A stretch of 64,000 nt of DNA from Luscinia megarhynchos. Lineage: Eukaryota; Chordata; Aves; Passeriformes; Turdidae. The position numbers and the translations under genes are program-made. Below, piece after piece: positions 38,501 through 48,196 of the stretch (the stretch's first letter is position 1; each line of letters opens with the position of its first letter). The notes under the pieces were generated by a model. The model saw only the letters and a program-made list of their open reading frames with translations. It was not told where the DNA came from and did no database searches. The stretch spans positions 29,108,330 through 29,172,329 of the forward strand of contig CM067566.1 of NCBI GenBank assembly GCA_034336665.1, written 5' to 3'.

Positions 38501-41500
38501 TGTGTTCATTTTGAAGGCTCAGTCGATGCAAAGAATTAGCAATAAGTATTATAAGCAAGCCTTAAGCAGGTCTACATGACAGTAGCTGTGTTAATTTAGG
38601 TCCTTTTTATTGAACTGTACTGTTATTGAACTCTGCCTCTTTGGTAGAAGCTTATTACACCTTTTTTTTTTTTTATGTAAGTAAGTAGTTTCAAACTATG
38701 ACCTGCAAGTTATCTTTATTAACTGACAAAGTAAACCTCACCCGTTTATCCTTTGTCATTCCCAGTGACTCAGCAGCTTTATGGGCTCTGTGTACTTGCA
38801 GGCAAAATTGAAGACATGGTTAACTAGCTCCGCTCCTCATCTTCATTGCCTGTCTGTTTTCCTCCAGTAGCCAGTCTGTGTTCTCACATCATCCCTTCCT
38901 GTGGTTTCTGTGTGGGTATTTGAGGTGCAGGTTATAGCTGTGAAAATATTATAATTTATTCCCCTTTGTGAAACTGTGAATTTAACCTTATGATTTTGAT
39001 TAAAAAGATCAGGGAGGGCACAATATATATTAATATGTGTACAAATATATTACACCTCTAATTGTAATAGGATACAAACACTTTAATAAAATAGAAAATT
39101 GCTTGATATTTGAACTTAGGGGTAGAAAAATGCTGATGCCAATCTTTTACCTGGTCTTATGTAGGAAAGGAGTCATTTCCATATGCTTCAGTGGTAAGAA
39201 CATTGGCTGCCTTTCCACAAAGGAAAACAAGTTGGCTGTGGAAGCACTAGTACTAACAGCACTCTGACATAACCCTGCAGGCATCAGCCTGAATATGGGT
39301 TTGTTGACTATGGGCAATGGTTTAAAGGAAAAGAACATTTAGATGCAGGAGTGGATAGAAACATGAAGCAGTTCCAGAAAGACTAAAAGAAATGTAGGAC
39401 TGACTGACGAATGTCCCAGTTACACAGTTCATCCTGGGATTATAGTTATTTTCTATATAGTTGTCATGGTCCCCTCAGGTTGGAGGGTTTAATAGATTTT
39501 TTTCTTTACACTTATAAATAATAGCAGTTACATATAAGAAACTAGATTAAAGAAATTAATACTGGAAAACAAAGTGAACTGAGATGGTGAGAATGTCTTT
39601 TTATAAATTTGAACTGTTGGTCTCTTTTTCCAGTGTATTCTGAAGAATTATATTTACTCCTGTCAGAGATTATTCTTTCAATTTGTTGACTGCTGTTAGT
39701 TTAGAACAAAACAAAGGAAACTGTATTTCATCATACTCCTCAGTTTAGAGGTACAATTAAGAAAAAACATTGTGATTAATTACTTTTGGTCTTTACAGTT
39801 TCCTGTTACTGTGCTATATCATGAACTTGTTTTGCCAGGGTAAAGATATTTATTAATATTTCCATTATGTATGCAAATCTACTTAAAGAAGGGTAGGATA
39901 AATGAACTTTAGAAAGTTAAACAACAAAGAACTTTCTGGAATTTTTTGGAATGTACCTCCTTTGTGGAAGGTACACTCATACATCAAAATCAGTTAATTT
40001 CTTTCCTGTCTACCCTTAATACTTGTGTCCCACAAACGTTACTGGACGTACATAGCATCTGTGGAATGTAAGAGCTATGCCTTCTTCAAGTGATATAGTT
40101 GTTTCTCTAAAGTAAGAAAGGAAACTCTTCACCTGGTTAAAACCTTGTGTGCTTGCTGCAGAGTTATACTGGATGTGATTTCGCCTTTTGTTTTCTTAAG
40201 TATTTCTCTTTGAGAGAAAGAAACCGCATAATTTAAGAAGTATGTGTAAGAGCTTCAAATTATCAATAGTTTAAAAGCTTTATGTGTTCTGCTAATAACA
40301 AATCTAAATTAATTAGCTTTATTTCTTAAAAAAAAAGTCCTAATGCAGCTTGCCTAGAGGTGCTTTAATCAAAATAATTAATCTGCCCAAGTACACTTGT
40401 ATGGTGCTTACTTTGAAGTACTGTTAATGAGCAGACTTACATGGAAATATAGAGTGTAAGGGATGCTGCTTATGCTTATTTATTTGCTGCTGCTGACTGA
40501 CAGACTTTCTCCAGGAATACTGAAGCTTAATTGCATAGTTAGTGTGATCTGAAACATGTTCCTGGTCCATTAACACCAAGAACTACGGTGATGGCAAAGG
40601 TTATCTTGCAAATCTGGATTCTGTCTGATGAAGCAATTTCATTACCTAAATTAATTAAATAATAATAATAACAAATCAACTTTGCAGTTAAAATCTATTT
40701 GTGTCTGATTTGTAGTACCTTGGGCTATGGGGCTTTCTGGTTTTGTCTTACAACCATACAGTATGTTTCTATACATGCCATTAATTAACATTTTTTATTT
40801 TGTCCATGAATACAACTCTGCATGAATTGTGTTTGCCATGTTGCATGTGTTTGCTTTTTACTCAGTCTTCTTGGATCCATTTTCCCAATACCACGTGTAA
40901 TCTATGCTATGGCGAAGGATGGGTTGCTTTTCAAATGTCTAGCTCAAATCAATTCCAAAACGAAGACCCCACTAGTTGCTACTCTATCGTCTGGTGCAGT
41001 AGCAGGTGAGACTAAGAGTTGGTCCTTGTAAAGAAAGGTGCACTGCTAAACACATTACATATATGGAAATAAACCACTGTTGTGCAGCTTTGACTTGCTT
41101 TGAACTGAAATGATCAAATCTGCTTGTTGTTAGGCAAAGTAGTCTACCAGTAAAACTTTTCTCTACCTCTACCAAGATTTTTACCTGTTGGTTTATATCA
41201 AGTGCTTTCAAAGCCTAGGGTCAAAGTAAACAATAACCCAAAACCAAGAACATCAGTCGACCAAACAAAATCCCAAGAGCAGCAACACAGAGCCTAAGCA
41301 AAACTATACCTAAACCCATTAACTCCTCCAAGCTTTCTTTTTGTGTAGTTGGGTTTACCAGTAAAGCATTGTGCTTTTAATAACCTGTACTTGAACTATA
41401 CATTTTTCTGTTCTAGTCTTCTCGGCTCTATGTTCCCTTTGCCCCGAATTCTGTTTGCCATGGCACGTGATGGTTTACTCTTTAGTTTTCTTGCCAAAGT

Positions 41501-44500
41501 GAATAAGAGGCAGGCACCAGTTTCTGCCACCTTGACAGCAGGGGTCATCTCTGGTAAGCTCTCAAAGCCCGTGTTACTTAAAGCTCAGATTTAAACACTC
41601 TATGCACGTGCATGGTACTTTATATTTTTGAAAAGGGCTGCTTGTTAACTTCCCTTGCATGTACAATGGGAATAAAATTACTGAGTAATCATCGGGTGTG
41701 AGAACTCCAGATCAAGCCAATCATGGTGGTGGTGATGGCCTTAATGTCACAGAATTCAATTTTTAATTTATTTTTTTTTTATATTAACCCCCTGTATGGT
41801 GAATAAACTTGTGACTTAATTTGAGTCCCTTAGGTTGATGATCTACAGACAGGGCTTCCTTGTCTGCTGTAGACCTAATATATTTATCTCATCTATAATG
41901 GGGGGAAAATAACTGTTGCATTTTTTATTATGAGATATAAGAAAAAAAATTACATTTGTAGCAGGATCAACTTTTGTGTAAACTAGAAAGATTTTAAAAA
42001 TTGTCTCCAAAGAAAATGATTGTTGTTTTATAGGCTTACCAAGTTGTGTTTGAGGGTATGTATGTGTTGGGTGCTTATCTGTCTGTACATATATGTATAC
42101 ACATACATGCCTACATATATTTTACCAAAACAGTATTTTGGGAGCCGTTCCCAACCCCTAACATAAATTCTTAACATACAACTCTTTCCCTTTTTTTCAT
42201 ACTGCTTGCAGAGGTACATATAGCTGTGCCCAGATTTCACTGTAATTTTAGTGGGATGTTTAATCACCCAGGAAAAACTGGAAGCTTTAGAAGTATTTAG
42301 GTCAAAGGCAAATAAATAAGTTTTTTAAGCAATTCAAATATCAAATACAGGCCCTAGAACTTTTAGCAACCTTGAGCAAAATTAATCTCAAATAAGAGGT
42401 TCAGGAATAAGATTAAAATATTTTTATTTATAATGAGTGTCATCCTCAGATGCCATGAGACTGGAACTGCTCACACTGCTTACTTGACAATAATGCAGAA
42501 AGGCACAGTCATTGTCCAGATAGTTCCCTGCATTATTAGCAGTTCCCTTTTCTTTGGTCAAAGTACAAATACATTGCATAGCATTACTTTTATTATTTCA
42601 ACTTTCTTTTATTTGAATTTATCTTACTGACATATTCTCCTGTAAGAATTTGGAAGTGCAGTTTTGTGGGATGAAATCAAGATCTTTATGTGAAATCACA
42701 GTAATGATGAGAAGAAAGAATAGTGTGTAACCCAGCTGGTAGAGTGATTGGTACAGTTATACATACAGCCCTGCCTGTAGCTCTGCAGCAGCTGACATTG
42801 GACTGCTTTTAGACAATTTGAGGAATTTGGTGCATCAACAGCTCACTGGAAAACAGCTTTATCTACTGCTGGAGAAAGAGTAATTTCTTCTTCTATTTTT
42901 TTTTTTTTAATCCATATTTGGTAATTTGTGGTCATAAATAGCTTTGACAGAATAGCTATGGATGTATGCAACAGCTTATATTATCTGACCTTTCTATGTA
43001 TTTGCAGCATGAATAGTTTTACAGCTGTAAGAAATGTTAAGGAGATGAGATGTTTGATTAAAGTTATCAAGTCAAGACTACAGCTGAGGCAACTGTCACA
43101 TGTTTTTATGTGACTTTTCACAGGTGGTAATTGCCATGGCAGACCTCTGCACATGGCAAAACGTTTTGGTGTCAATCCAGTTTCACCATAAATTGACCTA
43201 CCATTGTCTCAGAGTAGAATTAAGGGAGGTGGAAAAGAAATACTCTGCCTTATTTTTTTTTTTTCTTAGTAGAAAGAACTACTAAGAAGGAACTTGCAGG
43301 CATTTTTCACTTTGTTTCTAAAGTTAAAGAATATCCAGGATACAGAGTAGCCTTTTAAAGCTGGGATTAAAAATTAAATATAGCTACTGTACATGAGGTC
43401 TGTTCTTCCTCAGCTTTGCTCTTTAGGGCATGAAAAGCAGAGAGGTATTCAAAAATCTACACTGCAAATTGCTGTTTTGGATTTAGGAACATCCACTCTC
43501 ATTAAAAAAAACAGGATAGTCTTTCTTAATTGGAAAAAGAGACTCCCAGATTATATAAAATTTCTGTAATCTAGCAGTTTTGTTTTCAGAAAATCACATT
43601 TTGCTTCCTCCTTTAGGATCAAATACCAGGGGAGTATGTGTCCATGTGTTTGTGCACTTACGTAGCTGTCTACAAATACATTAACAAACACATACCATAA
43701 ATATTAAATGTAAATATTTTGAATATAGAATAATTTGGTGTGCCTATACACACAGTGTATAAAGACTGCATTTAATAGTTTCTTTTGATGTTGATATTAC
43801 TGATGATTCCAAAAATCTGCACCTCAAAAATATTAATAAAATACAAATATTTTAAGAGGCACTTTGAGTACATGTATTTCAAATCAATTGGAATTAGCCT
43901 TTCATTTACTGATAGCTTCTCCTAATTTCTTTACAAATAATGTATTTCTGTGTGCAAACAGCATAGACAAAAAAGTGTATTCCAGAATCTCCAAATGAAT
44001 GTGGCATTAGCTTTTATAAACATGAGATTTCTGTAATTACTTCCACTGTCATGGAAGTTTCTGCCTCTGAGTTCAGTGATTATAAGAATATTAATTCTTG
44101 AGAGATGTTACTGGTATCGTTCCTGAAGGTGAATTGAAAACTATATTCAGTAAGATAACCATTTAAAAAAAACCCACAAAATTTTATTTGAGACAACTTC
44201 TGAAAGTCCTTTTTCATGTGGTGCTCTTTCCCAGCTCAGCAGAAATGTTACATCAAAATTATGTTTTCTGTTTGGCAGTGGGATCCATCCTTTCAGCTTT
44301 GGTGAGATTCTGCTGCAGGACCTGAACTTTGTTCTATGAAAGTGTATTTTTAATATGGCCCAAATTCAATCATATGGGTGCAAACACTTATATCCAAAAA
44401 AGTCCAATATAAGCATTTGATTATGCAGCATGGCTGTATGACACATCAGTGCCTATCTGTATGAATGAGATTCCCAGCTGAAGGGAACTAGGTTTGAAAT

Positions 44501-47500
44501 TATACCAGTAGCTTAAAAATGTGGTTTTAAAGATTATCATTATTTCACTCATATTGCTATCAGTAAAACAGTAAGTTATGCTGTGGACAGATTTTAAAAT
44601 CTTAATTTAGTATATCTTTAACCATTGCTGCCAAGATTAATATTAGATTTGATGATCTTAAACTTCTTTCCCAGTGTGAATGATTTTACAAGATTTTATG
44701 TCGGTCTCATAGAATTTTTTTCCATTCCTTTTCTTTTTTAGCTGTAATGGCATTTCTGTTTGACCTAAAGGCTTTAGTGGACATGATGTCTATTGGCACA
44801 CTTCTTGCTTATTCACTTGTGGCAACCTGTGTCCTCATTCTTAGGTGAGCCAAAAACATCCTTTGTATTCTACTATGGGACTTTTTTTTTGAGTTGGTCA
44901 GTAAATAAACTGTAAATAAATATTTACAAGACGTGTTTTTTGCTAGATAGCCAGTAGCTGTAAGCATATAAATGGTTTCTAAGAAGCAGTGACTCCTCAA
45001 AGAAAACAATGGTATATTGTTATGTAAGTATAGCAGTGAGTTAAGTTAAAGATTCTGGTAAAATCTAAACACTTTTTATTTTCCAGAAGTAGTATTGGTC
45101 CAAGCATTAATCCCAAAGGTACTAAATATAAGCCTGAGTACAGAATTTAGTGAATGATACTTGTATATAAATATAATCTATGCTGTACATGAGGCACGTT
45201 GCAGTTTGGGGACTATATGTGAAGATGTTCTAGGCAGTTCACAGGATGAACAAGTTCAAATAGTTGCTTTATATTATCCTAGTCAGAAATATAGACCAGA
45301 CTAGTATTTTAAGACATGGTAGCCCTAGAAGAGAGTGCAAATATTATCTCTTAATGAGTGAGATTATAAATACTTCTCAGTAAAAGATATCTCACTCATT
45401 GAGAAAAAAATACTTCTCTGGTATCAGGCGTGTTTGTAAAGCTATGGAATTATATATTGCTAGCTACAGCTCACTTTATTATGTTGCTCTTTATATTTTA
45501 AAAAGTCACCCTTTATTACTTAAGGCTAAGTAATTAACTTTGAAAAATGTAACAGCTTTAAATTCAGCTCAGATTCGTTGTTGCAATAATTTACACTTCA
45601 AAAGAGAAGCCTAGTCTATCTTAAAAGGACTCACCATACGCATTGTTTTAAATAAACTTAAAAACAAACAAAGCAGATGTCAATTTTCAGGTAATGCCAG
45701 TTAGAAGCCTCTTACAGTATGGGAAGCAAGTCAGAAATAAAATCCCTTACTCTTTCCTTGCTTTTGACTACCAGACCCTGTCCTTTTTTTTCTGTACAGG
45801 ACTGGTCATTTATATGAGTTATTGGTGCATTCAGATTGCTTAAAAAACTGCCAAAAAAAACCCCCAAAAATCTCCAACCAAACCAATCCAAAAAGTGAGT
45901 TGTCATAATAACAAAAAGTGAATTGACTAATAATGCTGTTGCAGTGCAGTTATAACTTGGGAAAATTCTAATGCTCTACTGAAAAGAATTCAGTACTTCA
46001 GTACATTCCTAGAGTCATATTGCTTCAAATCCAGAAGAATGCTTAATGCTTTTTTTATCATTCTGTTTTATGCATAGGTACCAACCTACCTATGAGGAAC
46101 CAAAGTACTCTCCAGAAAAAGCAGCTTTGGCTGCAGCTGAAAGAGAATCTGCAGTAAGTGAGTCACAGATAAACATGATAGAAGAGAATCGCTTCCGTCC
46201 TCAGGCCTTGATTAATCCATCCAGTTTACCAACTGAGCAGACTGCAGCTATAGTTAACTTTTTAGTGGGTCTCTTAGGTAAGCATTTGGTTGTCCAAACT
46301 CCTGTGTGCATTAACATTTATAGTGGAATCTTATTAAAGACAGAATTAAAAATCCACTGATACCATGCCTTCTTTCAGTCATACATGTGTCGTTCTGTGC
46401 TTTTATCCTTTTTTATTAATTGATCTAATCTGTAGCCATTTTCATTTAATTAAGCATATTCATAGTAACAGTACCTGTTGAAGCTTGCTGTCACTCTTCT
46501 TAAAGGTCACTTTCTCTTCAACGCAGAGATTAAGTGACCTATTTCTGTAATTTTGTTTTCCATACAGCTTGCTTGGTTTGTGGCTTGAGTGTCCTCATTA
46601 CATATGGGATTCATCTCATTGTTGACTTGGAGCCCTGGAGTATTGGCCTTCTTGCTTTGTTGGTGATATCCTTCATAGTTACCATTCTCCTCATCCAAAG
46701 GCAGCCTCAGAACCAGCAGAAAGTAGCCTTTATGGTGAATAACTTAATTTCTATGTTGTTCTCTAATGAAAGCTTTGGATGGATTCTAACAAGTGGGAGA
46801 GAGAACTTAAAAGCTGGAAAAACAAGTCAGAAACTGATGAGTGTACAATCACTGGTCTGTGTAATCTGCAATCCTTTGGACCCAATACAGAGTATATGTC
46901 TTTTCATTCTGCATTTTCACTTATATTCTAAGATCAGTTATTTAACAGAAATAATGAAATATGGTGATGAAGGTCAAGAAATCTGGTGGGTCTGGGGGAG
47001 TATTTCAGACTAAGAGAGAGAGAGAGATAAAGAGAGAGAGAGAGAGACAGAGGGAATTTTTCAGCTGTAAATACAGGAATTCATTAGTATATGTCCCACA
47101 CAAACCGGAAAGTTTTTCTATAGCCTTAGAGAATATATATTAAACATATTGTATTTTAAAAGTTTAAGATCTATAGAAACTGTTGGCTAAACCCAGTGAA
47201 AATTTTAATACATTACAACAGCAAAAAAAAATTCAATTGTTTATCAGTGAATACACATTACCTCTAGTTTGTGCTACATATCTGAAATGTGACATGCAAA
47301 AAAAATTCTGTTTGATACAAACATATTAAATATTTCCTTTTAGGTTCCACTATTGCCATTTTTGCCATCATTCAGTATACTGGTAAATATTTACTTGATG
47401 GTACAATTAAGTGGAGAGACTTGGATGAGATTTAGCTTCTGGATGTTACTTGGTATGTACTTTGTTCATTTCAGTCACTTCAAAACTAGAACATATGATT

Positions 47501-48196
47501 CCTGTCATAGAAGATTTTTTCCTTCAAACATTTGAAAAAAATCTCTGTGATTTAATAAAAATCCGCTAATATTTCTGATCAAAAGGAAGAGCATGCTTCA
47601 GAAGAAGTATTTATTTGCAGTCAAATATAATACAAATATAGTTTTTAGGTAATAGGAAGACTTCCAATAAGCTATGATTTTTTTTTCTAATAAGTATAGC
47701 CAGAATTATTTAGAAAAGTACCTGTAACAGGTTTTTAGCCAGAATATCAGTTTGTTGTCTTAAATCTAGGAAATGGTATTAATTCCACCTAGACATAAAT
47801 TACAGATAACAGTTTCCATAACTTATTAGAGCATTTAATTATGCAAAAACGATGCACTGGAATTTCCTGTGGAAACAGGGAAGACCTGAAGCATGAGCTC
47901 TGATTCAGATACCTGAAGAAGAATATTCTTTTACAAAAATCTGTTCAGACAGAGAGATACCTACTTTTTAATGCACTAGTTGCCTGACAACCTTATGAAC
48001 TTTTTTCCTTTTGGAAGGCTTCCTCATTTACTTCGCTTATGGCATCAGACACAGTGTTGAAGGTCATCGTGGTGATGGAGATGATGATTCTTGTTCAGAA
48101 AATAGTGGGATGCAAGAAAAGAACCCAGTGGATGACCCTGAAAATGCAAATGAAAGGGATCAATTTCTCCCACATGAAAGGACAAGTGAATGCTAA
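32201..48196 (+). CDS. SLC7A2: SLC7A2, cationic amino acid transporter 2 (CAT-2), complete spliced coding region
   Basis: SLC7A2 is a sodium-independent plasma-membrane carrier for arginine, lysine and ornithine. The coding segments are 32201-32576, 33813-33968, 36912-37077, 37422-37558, 38206-38428, then either 40866-41005 (CAT-2B) or 41417-41553 (CAT-2A), then 44742-44844, 46078-46277, 46568-46734, 47344-47452 and 48018-48196. All junctions are GT-AG and the phases close exactly, giving 651 aa (2B) or 650 aa (2A). The human proteins are about 657-658 aa. About 14 membrane segments are visible. E109 in the GELWAF motif corresponds to the glutamate essential in CAT-1. Sequons at N227, N234 and N240 lie in the third extracellular loop, which is glycosylated in CAT-1. 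The ATG has A at -3 and no earlier in-frame ATG within the exon. No frameshift or premature stop was seen. Confidence 0.97.
32577..33812 (+). other. SLC7A2: SLC7A2 intron between coding exons 1 and 2
   Basis: A 1,236-bp GT-AG intron with AT-rich sequence. No repeat or RNA gene was recognised. The acceptor has a weak pyrimidine tract (TGTGTTTTATGAAG). Confidence 0.85.
33813..33968 (+). CDS. SLC7A2: SLC7A2 coding exon 2 (residues 126-177)
   Basis: This 156-bp exon keeps phase 1 at both ends. It encodes [18 protein letters not shown], which is nearly identical to the CAT family motif after the third membrane segment. A variable extracellular loop and the start of the fourth membrane segment ([13 protein letters not shown]) follow. 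The donor is GTAAGA. Confidence 0.96.
35671..35818. repeat. T/G-rich low-complexity tract with (GTTT)n
   Basis: Long T runs are interspersed with G, including a (GTTT) run at about 35,701-35,722. On the minus strand it reads as an A/C-rich tract like those at 21.65, 45.85 and 60.36 kb. Confidence 0.7.
36759..36826. repeat. (AT)n and ATAC microsatellite
   Basis: Alternating TATATA with TACATA and CACA units, 68 bp long. It ends about 85 bp upstream of SLC7A2 coding exon 3 and is likely length-variable. Confidence 0.75.
36912..37077 (+). CDS. SLC7A2: SLC7A2 coding exon 3 (residues 178-232)
   Basis: This 166-bp exon encodes [20 protein letters not shown], the fifth membrane segment and the start of the third extracellular loop, including sequon N227-L-T. 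The donor is GTAATT at 37,078, a weak site lacking the usual G at position +5. The phase nevertheless fits the next exon exactly. Confidence 0.95.
37078..37421 (+). other. SLC7A2: SLC7A2 intron between coding exons 3 and 4
   Basis: A 344-bp GT-AG intron with nothing else seen in it. Its donor is weak (GTAATT), while the acceptor (GTTCTTTATAG) is good. Confidence 0.85.
37422..37558 (+). CDS. SLC7A2: SLC7A2 coding exon 4 (residues 233-278)
   Basis: This 137-bp exon encodes the end of the glycosylated extracellular loop, with sequons N234-R-S and N240-V-T. The sixth membrane segment follows (about [20 protein letters not shown]), ending in the conserved ATTGEE motif that spans the splice junction. 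The donor is GTACAG. Confidence 0.96.
37559..38205 (+). other. SLC7A2: SLC7A2 intron between coding exons 4 and 5
   Basis: A 647-bp AT-rich intron with a strong T-rich acceptor tract before 38,206. No other feature was seen. Confidence 0.85.
38206..38428 (+). CDS. SLC7A2: SLC7A2 coding exon 5 (residues 279-352)
   Basis: This 223-bp exon encodes [15 protein letters not shown], a CAT family signature, the seventh membrane segment, and the extracellular loop [20 protein letters not shown]. It ends with [12 protein letters not shown], the start of the eighth segment. It closes on two bases (AG) that can be completed by either of two alternative following exons. The donor is GTAAAG. Confidence 0.96.
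38429..40865 (+). other. SLC7A2: SLC7A2 intron upstream of the alternative exon pair
   Basis: A 2,437-bp intron. The part from about 40,330 to 40,680 carries homeodomain-like TAATTA motifs and looks less random than its surroundings, but conservation cannot be tested here. No repeat was recognised. Confidence 0.75.
40866..41005 (+). CDS. SLC7A2: SLC7A2 alternative exon, CAT-2B type (residues 353-399)
   Basis: This 140-bp exon is used in place of 41,417-41,553. It encodes the end of the eighth membrane segment and the fourth cytoplasmic loop. It begins [20 protein letters not shown] and continues with [14 protein letters not shown], which matches the CAT-2B and CAT-1 type of loop. In human CAT-2B the residue before DGLLF is, from memory, glutamate. 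Here it is K370. In humans this loop sets substrate affinity. Acceptor TTTTTACTCAG and donor GTGAGA are both good. Confidence 0.93.
41006..41416 (+). other. SLC7A2: Short intron between the two alternative exons
   Basis: A 411-bp spacer between the CAT-2B and CAT-2A exons. It has functional-looking ends (GTGAGA and TTCTAG), but joining both exons would break the reading frame, so it should normally be spliced out only as part of a larger intron. Confidence 0.8.
41417..41553 (+). CDS. SLC7A2: SLC7A2 alternative exon, CAT-2A type (residues 353-398)
   Basis: This 137-bp exon is used in place of 40,866-41,005. It encodes [20 protein letters not shown] followed by [18 protein letters not shown], which matches the low-affinity CAT-2A loop known from mammalian liver. 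R370 and N382 correspond to the arginine and asparagine (near 369 and 381 in human) linked to low affinity. It is one codon shorter than the 2B exon, as in mammals. Acceptor TGTTCTAG, donor GTAAGC. Confidence 0.94.
41554..44741 (+). other. SLC7A2: SLC7A2 intron after the alternative exon pair
   Basis: A 3,188-bp AT-rich intron with T and A runs near 41.77, 41.94 and 42.90 kb. It ends in a strong pyrimidine tract. No repeat family or RNA gene was recognised. Confidence 0.85.
44742..44844 (+). CDS. SLC7A2: SLC7A2 coding exon after the alternative pair (residues 400-433)
   Basis: This 103-bp exon encodes [20 protein letters not shown] and [15 protein letters not shown], the ninth and tenth membrane segments. 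It is the most conserved part of the CAT family. Residue numbers are for the 2B form. The donor is GTGAGC. Confidence 0.96.
44845..46077 (+). other. SLC7A2: SLC7A2 intron, includes A/C-rich tract and inverted repeat
   Basis: A 1,233-bp intron. It holds a 12-bp perfect inverted repeat (45,353-45,364 with 45,389-45,400) and an A/C-rich tract at 45,851-45,895. Nothing else was recognised. Confidence 0.85.
45851..45895. repeat. A/C-rich low-complexity tract
   Basis: The stretch consists mostly of A and C runs (AAAAAAAACCCCC, CCAACCAAACC), like the tracts at 21.65 and 60.36 kb. Confidence 0.55.
46078..46277 (+). CDS. SLC7A2: SLC7A2 coding exon, large cytoplasmic loop (residues 434-500)
   Basis: This 200-bp exon encodes [17 protein letters not shown], the start of the large, poorly conserved cytoplasmic loop. 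It continues through acidic and serine-rich sequence to [17 protein letters not shown], the start of the eleventh membrane segment. The YQP start and KYSPEK motif fit CAT-2 better than CAT-1. The donor is GTAAGC. Confidence 0.95.
46568..46734 (+). CDS. SLC7A2: SLC7A2 coding exon (residues 501-556)
   Basis: This 167-bp exon encodes [14 protein letters not shown] (eleventh segment) and [20 protein letters not shown] (twelfth segment), then [13 protein letters not shown], which is diagnostic for CAT-2. The donor is GTGAAT at 46,735, a weak site, and the open frame continues 92 codons into the intron. The upstream intron (46,278-46,567, 290 bp) shows nothing else. Confidence 0.95.
46735..47343 (+). 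other. SLC7A2: SLC7A2 intron with (GA)n run
   Basis: A 609-bp intron carrying a purine-only (GA)n tract at 47,012-47,053. The reading frame of the preceding exon stays open to a TAA at 47,011-47,013, so retention of the intron would give a shortened protein. Confidence 0.85.
47012..47053. repeat. (GA)n microsatellite
   Basis: About 42 bp of almost pure AG repeats in an SLC7A2 intron. Confidence 0.85.
47344..47452 (+). CDS. SLC7A2: SLC7A2 coding exon (residues 557-592)
   Basis: This 109-bp exon starts in phase 0 with [20 protein letters not shown], the thirteenth membrane segment. It continues through [12 protein letters not shown], the start of the fourteenth segment. Both are CAT hallmarks. 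Donor GTATGT. Confidence 0.96.
47453..48017 (+). other. SLC7A2: Last SLC7A2 intron
   Basis: A 565-bp GT-AG intron with no recognised content. The acceptor is TTTTTTCCTTTTGGAAG. Confidence 0.85.
48018..48196 (+). CDS. SLC7A2: SLC7A2 last coding exon (residues 593-651)
   Basis: This exon encodes [17 protein letters not shown], the end of the last membrane segment. An acidic, asparagine-rich cytoplasmic tail follows, ending in LPHERTSEC and TAA at 48,194-48,196. The human tail ends in a similar HEKTSEF as I remember it. This supports both the reading frame and identification as CAT-2 rather than CAT-1 or CAT-3. Confidence 0.95.
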
